Of a DNA stretch of 64,000 bases, positions 53,599 through 61,613 are shown piece by piece. Below the pieces are notes generated by a model, which worked only from the letters and a program-made list of their open reading frames with translations, searched no databases and was not told the DNA's origin. How positions within the stretch are numbered: the first letter of the stretch is position 1; every line of letters starts with the position of its first letter. The DNA is taken from the NCBI RefSeq assembly GCF_022760175.1, contig NZ_CP094326.1, positions 3,708,804-3,772,803 on the forward strand. Direction: 5' to 3'. Position numbers and translations under genes: made by a program. This DNA comes from Zhouia spongiae. GTDB taxonomy: Bacteria > Bacteroidota > Bacteroidia > Flavobacteriales > Flavobacteriaceae.

Positions 53599-54142
53599 AA
53601 ATGCTGATTTAATGAAATCCGTTCTGAGCTACAGTCAGAAAATAAACAAGAAGTGTAAAAATGTTTCATGGGCCTATAATTTTTAAATTCACCCCATAAC
53701 AACAACGCTAGCTATTAATCAATCAAAACCTGTAAACTAACATATACATTATTCTGATATATTAAATAATGTATTTAGGTATAAGATATAATCCAAGGTT
53801 TGGGGCTTTGAATTTTCTTACTACAAAGTAAGTCACAATCTTATATTGAAATCGAAAATTTTAGATTAACGACACTTTTTATCGATAACTAATTATAACC
53901 ATTCGTTAACAAAATTTTAATGGTTGTTTTTATGGTTGTTATCGTGTTACGGAGTTATGATGTGATGGTGTTATCGTGTTACGAAGTTATGGTGTGATGG
54001 TGTTGTGATGTGATGGTGTGATCTGGTTATTCAGTTATTTGGTAATGCAGTATTGTTGTTTTGTTTTATGTCTCATTCTTTTAGAAGTAATATTCTTTTT
54101 TGACATGGTGTATATAAGCTACATATTTAATTAATAGGTAAT
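53599..54142. other. Gene-free tract with low-complexity repeats
   Basis: No supported coding frame. The right half is rich in GTGATGGTGT-type words and includes the 32-bp tandem duplication at 53939-54002. It borders the truncated IS256 relative, suggesting repeated insertion and loss here. Confidence 0.5.
53939..54002. repeat. 32-bp tandem duplication in a low-complexity tract
   Basis: Two adjacent copies (53939-53970 and 53971-54002) beginning TTATCGTGTTACG differ at two positions. More degenerate GTGATGGTGT words follow to about 54020. No coding frame is supported here. Confidence 0.8.
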
Positions 54143-54289
54143 ATCTCATTCCCAACAGACGTAGCGGTAATGAAATCCACTTTTTTAGCACTAAGAGAAG
54201 CTACTAAAAAATGGTCTATGCCTATTAGAAACCGGGGCATTATTTTAAACCGGTTTTTGACTGTATTTGAAAAAAGGATCCAACGCTAA
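54143..54289 (+). pseudogene. Truncated IS256-family transposase, C-terminal 48 residues
   Basis: The plus-strand frame reads '[20 protein letters not shown]' then '[20 protein letters not shown]' and stops at 54287-54289. It matches the last part of the intact transposase at 13181-14371 with a few changes. The rest of the gene is absent upstream. Confidence 0.92.
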
Positions 54290-54293
54290 TAAA

Positions 54294-54372
54294 GAGTCAA
54301 ACCCTCGATTTTTAGCTTACATACTTTAAGGCATAGTGCCATTTATAGCTTACACACTTTTCGGGATCGTAT
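54294..54372 (+). repeat. Two adjacent IS256-type terminal repeats
   Basis: After the truncated transposase, AGTCAAACCCTCGATTTTT and a diverged end (CTTACATACTTTAAGG...AGTGCC) are followed at once by a second copy of the end (GCTTACACACTTTTCGGGAT). Both match the left end of the intact element read in reverse. The double end suggests nested or adjacent insertion followed by deletion. Confidence 0.75.
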
Positions 54373-54394
54373 CTTTTTTATAACAGACTTCCGT

Positions 54395-55471
54395 CTAGTC
54401 ATCATTCAATTTAAACTCAGCTCTCCTGTTCAGCTTATGCTTTTCTTCGCCACAAGGCACATTATCTTTACACTCATTCACCAAATTACTTTCTCCCAGC
54501 CATTGTACGCTAATCCTCGAGCTATTCACCCCGGCATTGACCAGATAATCCCGAACGCGCCGTGCCCTTTTTTGGGTTAACCATTCATTGTATTTATCTG
54601 TCCCTCTGGAGTCTGCATTGGATACCACCAAAATTGTCACTTCTCTGTTTCTCTCTAAAAATTCTACCAACCGGTCGACCGACACCTTCGCTGCCTTATT
54701 CAAATATGACGAATCAAAATCAAAATAAACCGGGGAGATCTTTTCCAGCTCCTGTTCAAGGGCTTCCCTTCTTAATTGAGCTTCGGAAATCTGTGGCTCC
54801 GGTTCCGGAATTACTTCTTCTACCTCTTCTTCAGCAGGTTTTTGGACTTCTACCACCACGACCTCCTCAGGAACAGTTACCACCGGCTTTTCTTTATTAA
54901 ACTTATAAACCAGCGCTATTGAATATTGGGCGTGATTGTTACCTTCGTGATTTCCCCCCGCATCAAACTTCCCCAAAGCGTTAAAATTAAGTCCCAGTTT
55001 ATCGTTGAACCAGGTATTGAAACCAAAGCCTGCATTTAGTGTTGTGCGCTCCGTTGAACCCACCCAGTTACGTCCGGCTCCGCCGGCAATATACGGGTCA
55101 AACCAACCTGTTTGGCCGAATATCTTATTCAGGTCGTAGCTAATTTGTGCATCCAAGGCAAAATATTGTTTCTTTTCGGCATTTGGCAGTGCATTTACTG
55201 TTTTCCCTTCTTTATAAGTCGTATGAGACGCTACCAGCTGAAACCCCAAACCATTCTTTAAGAAATAGCCCCCGGAAAACCGTGACGGGTACCACGCAAT
55301 ATTCCAATTATCTTCCACATTAACATATTGCCGTAATTTTAATCCTGTATCATCGACCGCATTTATTCCGATCCCGATTAACCAGTAGTTTTCATCAGGC
55401 TGATCCTGAGCTTGCGCAAATTGTCCTAACAGTAGCGTAACAAGTAGAGAAAGAGGTAATAATCTGTTCAT
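54395..55471 (-). CDS. OmpA-family outer-membrane porin-like protein
   Basis: 358 aa from the ATG at 55471; a TTG two codons earlier is unlikely. Signal peptide ends 'LLLGQFAQAQD'. Residues about 22-195 form an OmpA-type beta-barrel; an acidic Pro/Glu/Val linker ('EVIPEPEPQISEAQ') joins it to a C-terminal peptidoglycan-binding OmpA domain ('VYFDFDSSYLNKAAKVSVDR', 'NADSRGTDKYNEWLTQKRAR'). The domain has the Cys pair 'NECKDNVPCG' also seen in the PorE-like protein at 36317. Probably a structural outer-membrane to cell-wall link. It is a single gene; the truncated IS sequence lies just past its 3' end. Confidence 0.92.
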   Translation of the reverse strand: MNRLLPLSLLVTLLLGQFAQAQDQPDENYWLIGIGINAVDDTGLKLRQYVNVEDNWNIAWYPSRFSGGYFLKNGLGFQLVASHTTYKEGKTVNALPNAEKKQYFALDAQISYDLNKIFGQTGWFDPYIAGGAGRNWVGSTERTTLNAGFGFNTWFNDKLGLNFNALGKFDAGGNHEGNNHAQYSIALVYKFNKEKPVVTVPEEVVVVEVQKPAEEEVEEVIPEPEPQISEAQLRREALEQELEKISPVYFDFDSSYLNKAAKVSVDRLVEFLERNREVTILVVSNADSRGTDKYNEWLTQKRARRVRDYLVNAGVNSSRISVQWLGESNLVNECKDNVPCGEEKHKLNRRAEFKLNDD

Positions 55472-55976
55472 AATCAATCGTCTTTAGAGCTTGAAGATGG
55501 CTAAATTTGATTCTATTGTGAAGTTAATTCCATCATTTACGTAAATTATCGTCCAAATAAAGGATGTGAGTACTACAGAGGCATCATTAAACTTTACTTA
55601 ATTACCTTTTAAATGCCCTTAAAATAACAACATTAATTGAAAGATGAGTAGCTACACATAAAGAAGGAAAAAACATATATTTACCCGATCGTCGAGATTT
55701 TTCCCGTATAGCAATCGAAAGCTCCTACACCTGTCCCCCCCGTGAAATATTCCTGTCGGAATTTCACGGGGCAAACCCTTATTAAATGTTCTGAAAGAAT
55801 TTCACAGGGCAATCCCCGAGGTCGTCGGCTCTTTTTATTACCCCCCCGTAGTGACCACCGGGCTATGACTAATGATTGTTTACACACAATGACATTACAT
55901 TCAAAATCCAATAAAAATAAAGACACACCGGCTATAACCGTGATGCCTGTAAAACGTCTCTTTTATTCTTTTGTAC
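55472..55976. other. Gap between the OmpA-type gene and the LytTR regulator
   Basis: 505 bases. No credible gene is seen. An 81-codon minus-strand frame at 55681-55926 crosses the palindromes and reads mainly as repeat. The palindromic element is listed separately. Confidence 0.5.
55738..55885. repeat. Palindrome-rich intergenic element
   Basis: CCCCGTGAAAT (55738-55748) and ATTTCACGGGG (55761-55771) form an 11-bp perfect inverted repeat with a 12-base loop. A second right arm, ATTTCACAGGG, is at 55799-55809. An imperfect palindrome CCCCGTAGTGACCACCGGG follows near 55844-55862. The pattern resembles a small mobile or REP-like repeat; its family is not identified. Confidence 0.6.
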
Positions 55977-56735
55977 TCACCTGTCGAGCCATTCTTTAAA
56001 CTTTGCTACTTCATTTTTACTGACGAATATCTGATCGTTATCAGGCACTTTCTGTTTCAGGATCAATTCGAGTTTGGATGCTGAATGTCTTAAAATCCTA
56101 TCAACGGCATTATAATTTACAATATAGTTCCGGTTGACCTTAAAAAACTGATCCGGATCCAGTTTTTCGACGATATCCCTGACCGTATCATTATACAGAT
56201 AGCTTTCGTCTGCCTGGGAGTGGATAAACAAATGTTTTCCGGAGCCATAGAAGAAAGCTATGTTTTCGACCTCTAACGATATAAGCTGATGCCCTTTATG
56301 CACCAGAAAACGCTTCTGATAGTCTTCTCTCCTCGTCAGCAAGAACTGTTCCAGCTCCTGAAGTTTATCATTGCTGATCCTCCGAATCTGTTTGAGCTTC
56401 TGAAGAGCCCTTCTCAGATCGGCTGAATCAAAAGGTTTTAATAAGTAATCTATTGTGAAATGCTTAAAAGCCTGGATTGCATAGGCATCGTAAGCAGTGG
56501 TAAAAATGACAGGCGCTGTGATCTTAACGCTGTTAAATATCTCCATACTGTTACCGTCTGCCAAATTTATATCTAAAAAGACCAGGTCGGGCGTATGCAC
56601 TTTCAAATAGGCAATTGCTTCCTTCACAGTACTTATGCACAACGTTGAGTTGATTTGTACAACTTCCTGTTCAAACAATTCTTTTTTCAGGTAATTAGCT
56701 GCTAAATCTTCATCTTCAACTATAACAACATCCAT
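55977..56735 (-). CDS. LytTR-family response regulator
   Basis: 252 aa. An N-terminal receiver domain has the acidic pair 'EDED' near residue 8, the phospho-acceptor Asp in 'LVFLDINLADGNS' near 55 and the Lys in 'LLKPFDSADL' near 105. A C-terminal LytTR DNA-binding domain spans about 145-250 ('FFKVNRNYIVNYNAVDRIL'). No histidine kinase gene is adjacent: the neighbours are the OmpA-type gene and, after a terminator, the SusD gene. It is therefore an orphan in this window and its kinase must be elsewhere. A -7-like element CAAAAATA (minus strand TATTTTTG) sits at 56755-56762, about 20 bases before the start. Confidence 0.93.
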   Translation of the reverse strand: MDVVIVEDEDLAANYLKKELFEQEVVQINSTLCISTVKEAIAYLKVHTPDLVFLDINLADGNSMEIFNSVKITAPVIFTTAYDAYAIQAFKHFTIDYLLKPFDSADLRRALQKLKQIRRISNDKLQELEQFLLTRREDYQKRFLVHKGHQLISLEVENIAFFYGSGKHLFIHSQADESYLYNDTVRDIVEKLDPDQFFKVNRNYIVNYNAVDRILRHSASKLELILKQKVPDNDQIFVSKNEVAKFKEWLDR

Positions 56736-56754
56736 ATCTTTACTAAATAAACCT

Positions 56755-56762
56755 CAAAAATA
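56755..56762 (-). promoter_or_regulatory. Candidate -7 element for the LytTR regulator
   Basis: TATTTTTG on the minus strand matches TAnnTTTG and is 19 bases before the ATG at 56735. No clear TTG is seen at the -33 distance, so confidence is low. Confidence 0.35.
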
Positions 56763-56786
56763 TGGATTTATCCGTTGAAAATTAAA

Positions 56787-56813
56787 AAGTCCGATGTTTT
56801 ACACCGGACTTTC
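56787..56813 (-). terminator. Terminator of the second SusC/SusD operon
   Basis: On the minus strand AAAGTCCGG and CGGACTTTTT enclose the loop, giving an 8-bp stem followed by T-residues, 26 bases after the SusD stop. It separates the import operon from the LytTR gene. Confidence 0.85.
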
Positions 56814-56838
56814 TTATTTAAAACTAACTAACTTAAAC

Positions 56839-58158
56839 TTATAATTCTGGATTATTAAGTTTAGCATCTTCCGGATAGAGCAATGTATATCGGGGATCAT
56901 TTTCCGCCAATATATATGTTTCTCCATCAAAACTGTGGACAATCTCTTTTTGATTACTTCTTCTGAGATCAAACCACCTATGTCCTTCCAAAGCCAACTC
57001 CCTTGCTCTTTCTTGCTGTAGCATGGCCTCGAAATCGGTATTATTCATGGCCTCTATACCGGCCTGTAGTGTATTGATATATGCCGGATCGTATCGATTT
57101 TCGAGCAAAGAAAGCAGGGTTTCTTTAGCTTCATTTATATTTCCTAAATGAAAAAGGGCTTCTGCTTTCAATAAGTACAGCTCGGCAGTCCTTATTGAAC
57201 ACTTATATTTTTGATCGCCTCCTTTATTAGATTTATAATTACCGCCACTCTGAACAAAATACAATGAGAAGCGCAAATCGTTCTCCTGATCGAACAAGGC
57301 TATTAGTTCGTTAGAAATAAACGCTGCATTGTTTACAGATGCCTCGTATACGTCTTCTAATGCCAATACCGATTCCGGAGAAGTATATTCATTAGGAAGT
57401 CCGGCAGCCGTATTCATATTCAGAAGCTGATCATTATAGTTCAAAGACCTGTTAACTGCCGACACGGCATTCTCCCAATCATTCATGTACAGATAAACCC
57501 TGGCTTCCAAAGCATTCACCGCCGATATAGAAAAACGGTAATTCTTCCCCGTTTCCTGTAATTCCACATTTATAAGCTCTTTTGCATTTTCTAAATCAGA
57601 CAACACCTGTGCATAGACCTCTTGTACCGAAGCCGGTTTAAACACCTGTTCCAGGTCTATTTCCAAAGCCAGGGGTACCCCCGGGTCGTTAGCTGATGTT
57701 TCCTTATTATATGGCTTCCCGTAAAGGTTCACGAGATCGAAAAAGCTATATGCCCTTAATGCATAGGCTTCTCCTAAAAGCTGGTCTTTTTCTGCCGAAT
57801 CCTTCATGGTTAATACCCCTTCATTGATAATGTGGTTCGTATAGAATACCGTATTATAAAACTGTACCCACGGATATTGACCTGTTTGCGGATCCGGATT
57901 TACATCCTTCCATATATATATATCCCTGAAATAAGGGGCGTCATTAGAAAATTCATCGAGAATCACTTCATCTGTACGGAACTGTAGCTTCGATCTGTGT
58001 TTCGGGTAACCGCTATAGGCTTTCGTTAAAAGAGCCCTGTTTTCTTCCAGTGTTTTCGGGATCACTTTCCCTTCGGGTTCAATATCCAGATAATTATCAC
58101 AAGAAGCCGGGATCATTGTCCAAACTACGATTGCTGCTAAATATAAATATCTTTTCAT
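56839..58158 (-). CDS. RagB/SusD family nutrient-binding lipoprotein (second pair)
   Basis: 439 aa from the ATG at 58158, which gives the lipoprotein signal ending 'WTMIPASC'; the longer frame starts at a TTG. The mature protein begins 'DNYLDIEPEGKVIPKTLEE'. Family motifs include 'LGEAYALRAYSFFDLVNLYG' near 140 and a C-terminal 'ELALEGHRWFDLRRSNQ'. It is the SusD partner of the receptor gene 96 bases upstream. Associated metalloprotease suggests a peptide-type ligand (inference). Confidence 0.95.
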   Translation of the reverse strand: MKRYLYLAAIVVWTMIPASCDNYLDIEPEGKVIPKTLEENRALLTKAYSGYPKHRSKLQFRTDEVILDEFSNDAPYFRDIYIWKDVNPDPQTGQYPWVQFYNTVFYTNHIINEGVLTMKDSAEKDQLLGEAYALRAYSFFDLVNLYGKPYNKETSANDPGVPLALEIDLEQVFKPASVQEVYAQVLSDLENAKELINVELQETGKNYRFSISAVNALEARVYLYMNDWENAVSAVNRSLNYNDQLLNMNTAAGLPNEYTSPESVLALEDVYEASVNNAAFISNELIALFDQENDLRFSLYFVQSGGNYKSNKGGDQKYKCSIRTAELYLLKAEALFHLGNINEAKETLLSLLENRYDPAYINTLQAGIEAMNNTDFEAMLQQERARELALEGHRWFDLRRSNQKEIVHSFDGETYILAENDPRYTLLYPEDAKLNNPEL

Positions 58159-58254
58159 CTCTTTATTTTTACTGTTTTTTATCAATCACATAACCTAAAT
58201 GGTTCAAACTACTTATGCTGTATCCAACCAAATCGGTTTCATTGCATTTGGTTT

Positions 58255-61200
58255 TTAAAATGAAACATTTAGTCCCAGGGCTATCGATTTAGGGATAGGT
58301 TGTGCGTAAATGTTCCCGAAAGTTTCAGGGTCGAAATATCCTTTATAATCAGAACTGATTACAAACAGGTTTCTCCCTTCCAGGCTAAACCTCATGGTAT
58401 CAATTTTTAGTTTTGAAGTGACCGACTGAGGCAACCTATACCCCATCCTGATACTTGAAATTCTTAAATAACTCATTTCCCTTACGAACGTATCGAGGTA
58501 CGACATGGTATTTATAGGGTTCAGATCGCCAAACCATTTATAAGCCATCCATGAATCACCGCTTCCCGAGGCTTCTCCTACAATTCCCGGTAAGTTCGTA
58601 TTTGTATTCGATGGTGACCAGGCGTTTAGGATATCCTTGCTGTAATTCTGTCCTCTATCAACCTGCGTAGGGTTATAAGGCATATTTTGAACCACCGTCT
58701 GCTTCAGGTTAAAGTTCGCTGCCACGGTAAAGTCGAAATTCTTATATGAAAAATTATTAATGACACCTCCGCTAAACTTCGGGTCCTTGTCTCCTACATA
58801 AGTGAAAAGATCCCTGAACTCTTCATTACTCAAATTAGACTGCGTTAAATATCCCGGGAAGAAATCTGCCCACGGATCTACCAGGTCAAAAAATTCGACT
58901 GCGCTTACTTTCTCGCCGCCTTTCCAGAATAATGGATAACCGTTATCGTCTATACCTGCTGTTTTCAATGCAAATACTGAATTTACAGGACGTCCCTCCC
59001 TTGAAGGAAGAAAGCTGTTTTCCCGAATTTGGATCTTGTCTACATTACTTTTATTATGGGCGATATTGAAATTCGTTGTCCACTTAAAATTATCTGTCGC
59101 AATGTTCCTTGTCGTTAACGACAATTCAAACCCTTGATTGGTAACCTGCGCCCAGTTCAGGTTGGTAAATTCAAAGCCATTTTCCAATGGGATCGATTTC
59201 AGACCTACAAGGTCGGAGCTCTTTCTTTTATATACATCAAAAGAAAGGCTGATCCTGTTATTAAATAACCCGATATCGGTTCCCAGGTTGTAGTTCTCCG
59301 TTTTTTCCCAACGCAATTTATCATTCGGCGGTGAGGTAACTACTATTGTTTCTTCGCTGTTCCCCGGTAAAATGGATGTATTTTCATAAGATCCCACTAC
59401 AAATGGAGATGTATTCCTGTCTATATTTCCCTGAAGTCCGTAGGAAGCCCTTAAACGAAGATTCGATATGAGTTTACTGTTTTTGAGGAACTCTTCCTGC
59501 GATACCAGCCATGAGGCAGCTGTCGACCATAAGGGCAGGTATTTATATTTAGGGTCTACTCCGAATAAATTCGATCCGTCGTAGCGAACACTTCCAAAAA
59601 CGGTATACTTCCTGTCGTATGTATACGAAGCTGTCGCATAAAAAGAAGCATAAGCATTCTCTGCTTTGTTGCGTTCGTATGCCCTGAATGTACTTTCATT
59701 TGCGTCGCTTTCATTCGGGAACATGATAGGTGTTGTATTTAGGGTTTTCGGATCATAGCCGAACCCTTTTGTCGCAATAATTTTAGCATCAGACCTGCGA
59801 AGTTCCGAACCGATCATTGCATCCAGTTCGTGCTTTTCTCCGAAACGTGTATTGTATTCCAACAATGACTTCCAGTTATACTGAAAAAAACGGTTTTCCC
59901 AGTTCTGAATTATTCCCCCGGCCGGTAAAAAGTAATAATACCCTCCTAAGTCTGAACTATACCTACGCGTTCTTTCACGCATTTTCCGAGTAAAATACGA
60001 CTCCTGGCCTGCATATTTTTCAGTACTACTGTTATCTAACTGAAGTCCTAATTGAGATGATATTTTCAAATCATTACTAATGTCGTATGAAACATCAAAA
60101 ATGGCCTTCAACGCATTGTTTTTTAAGTCGTAAGAAGTCTGGTCTCTTTCCTCCAAAAAGTTAAAAGGCACATACCTTCCGTCGAGGCCTTCGATATCCT
60201 TGTCATAATTATAACTACCGTCTTCCATATAAGGTGTTAAATACGGATTGGCATTTCTCGAATAGTTAGAAGGATTGGTAAATGCATCGGTTCCGGTAAC
60301 ATAAGACTCTTTATTAGATTGAGAAAGGAAGAAAGATACGCCTGCTTTAAGCTTTTCCGACAATTGGTAATTATTTTTCAAAGTCAGGTTATACCGTTCG
60401 AAACCAGTTCCGATGGTGGTTCCTTCTTCGTCATAATATCCAAGCGAGAAGTAATAATCTGATTTTTCACTCCCCCCGGAAATTCCAAGGCTATATTGGG
60501 TATTGGCTGCGGCCTGGTATAAAAGGTCTCCCCAATCGGTATGAGATGATTTGAGTTTATTAATTTGTTGCTGTGTGATAGCATTCAATCCCGACAAACC
60601 ATTAGCTCTGTATGCATCTAACTCACCGGATGCCTGTAAAATCCTCATCACCTCTCCCTTGTCGGTTCTGAAATCGAGATCAGTTCTTTTGGCTAGTTCC
60701 AGCTCAAAATCTACTTTTTCAGACGCATTCATCAGGTTAAGGCGGTCGAAATCAGCCTTCATTGTATAAAAGGTATTGGCTGAAAAATTAACATTCATTC
60801 TACCTTTTTGTCCCTTTTTGGTAGTCACCACGATAACTCCATTAGCGGCCCTTGCCCCGTATATGGCTGTAGCTGCTGCATCTTTTAAAATCGTTATGTC
60901 TTTTATATCGTTAGGGTTAATACCTGCTATGGCATAGTTTCTCAATTCATCGATATTATCTTTATCGCTAAAATCAGGTACATCATTGCCTTCCAGGGGT
61001 AAGCCATCGACTACCCAAAGCGGATCCTGGGGGCCCGATAAAGAGGCTGTTCCTCTAATACGGATTTTTGCCGGGGCACCGGGAGCTCCTGTTTGTGGTG
61101 TAACCACTACCCCTGCTGCCTGTCCTTGTAACAATACATCTGTACTGGAAACACCTATTTGGTTGATATCCTCCATTTTCACCTTATCGACAGCAGCTGT

Positions 61201-61593
61201 AAGCTTACGTTTTTCGACCTTTTGGTATCCCGTTACCACGACTTCATTAAGAGCATTCAATTCTTCCGAGAGGTAAATCGTGTAGAATTCTTTCCCCGAT
61301 AATTCTATCACACGGGTTTCAAAACCTATAAAACTTATGGTCAGCCTTTTTACGTCCTCCGGTAACTTCAACTGGAAATTTCCGTCAAAATCTGTTACGG
61401 CTCCTATCCCTGTACTTTCAATAATACCATCTACCGGGGTTTGGTTTGCAATGGTTTTTGAGTCGACATAAACGGAAGCGCCCGGTAAGGGCATACCATC
61501 GGCTTTCGAAAGCACTTGTCCCTTTATTGACTGTGGTTGCTGGCTCAGGGCCAGGAAAGGCAGCAACAAGATAATCAAATAAAAATTCTTCAT
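58255..61593 (-). CDS. SusC/RagA TonB-dependent receptor (second pair)
   Basis: 1112 aa, signal peptide ending 'LLPFLALSQ'. A CarboxypepD_reg-like domain (about 22-105), TonB plug (about 115-260, 'ATAIYGARAANGVIVVTTKK') and beta-barrel follow, ending in 'GLNVSF'. Unlike the receptor at 25484 it lacks an STN domain, so it does not signal to a FecR/sigma pair. It starts 20 bases after the metalloprotease gene and is followed by its SusD, so the three form one operon entering from the right edge. Confidence 0.95.
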   Translation of the reverse strand: MKNFYLIILLLPFLALSQQPQSIKGQVLSKADGMPLPGASVYVDSKTIANQTPVDGIIESTGIGAVTDFDGNFQLKLPEDVKRLTISFIGFETRVIELSGKEFYTIYLSEELNALNEVVVTGYQKVEKRKLTAAVDKVKMEDINQIGVSSTDVLLQGQAAGVVVTPQTGAPGAPAKIRIRGTASLSGPQDPLWVVDGLPLEGNDVPDFSDKDNIDELRNYAIAGINPNDIKDITILKDAAATAIYGARAANGVIVVTTKKGQKGRMNVNFSANTFYTMKADFDRLNLMNASEKVDFELELAKRTDLDFRTDKGEVMRILQASGELDAYRANGLSGLNAITQQQINKLKSSHTDWGDLLYQAAANTQYSLGISGGSEKSDYYFSLGYYDEEGTTIGTGFERYNLTLKNNYQLSEKLKAGVSFFLSQSNKESYVTGTDAFTNPSNYSRNANPYLTPYMEDGSYNYDKDIEGLDGRYVPFNFLEERDQTSYDLKNNALKAIFDVSYDISNDLKISSQLGLQLDNSSTEKYAGQESYFTRKMRERTRRYSSDLGGYYYFLPAGGIIQNWENRFFQYNWKSLLEYNTRFGEKHELDAMIGSELRRSDAKIIATKGFGYDPKTLNTTPIMFPNESDANESTFRAYERNKAENAYASFYATASYTYDRKYTVFGSVRYDGSNLFGVDPKYKYLPLWSTAASWLVSQEEFLKNSKLISNLRLRASYGLQGNIDRNTSPFVVGSYENTSILPGNSEETIVVTSPPNDKLRWEKTENYNLGTDIGLFNNRISLSFDVYKRKSSDLVGLKSIPLENGFEFTNLNWAQVTNQGFELSLTTRNIATDNFKWTTNFNIAHNKSNVDKIQIRENSFLPSREGRPVNSVFALKTAGIDDNGYPLFWKGGEKVSAVEFFDLVDPWADFFPGYLTQSNLSNEEFRDLFTYVGDKDPKFSGGVINNFSYKNFDFTVAANFNLKQTVVQNMPYNPTQVDRGQNYSKDILNAWSPSNTNTNLPGIVGEASGSGDSWMAYKWFGDLNPINTMSYLDTFVREMSYLRISSIRMGYRLPQSVTSKLKIDTMRFSLEGRNLFVISSDYKGYFDPETFGNIYAQPIPKSIALGLNVSF

Positions 61594-61613
61594 TTAAAAT
61601 GTACTTTAGAGTT

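Noticed and set aside
53685-53712. A duplicated 3' end of the 171-aa gene (shared TTATGGGGTGAAT)
   Set aside because: Only about 13 bases agree and flanking sequence does not align.
55681-55926. 81-codon minus-strand frame over the palindromes
   Set aside because: Low-complexity, built from the palindromic arms, no recognised domain or start context.
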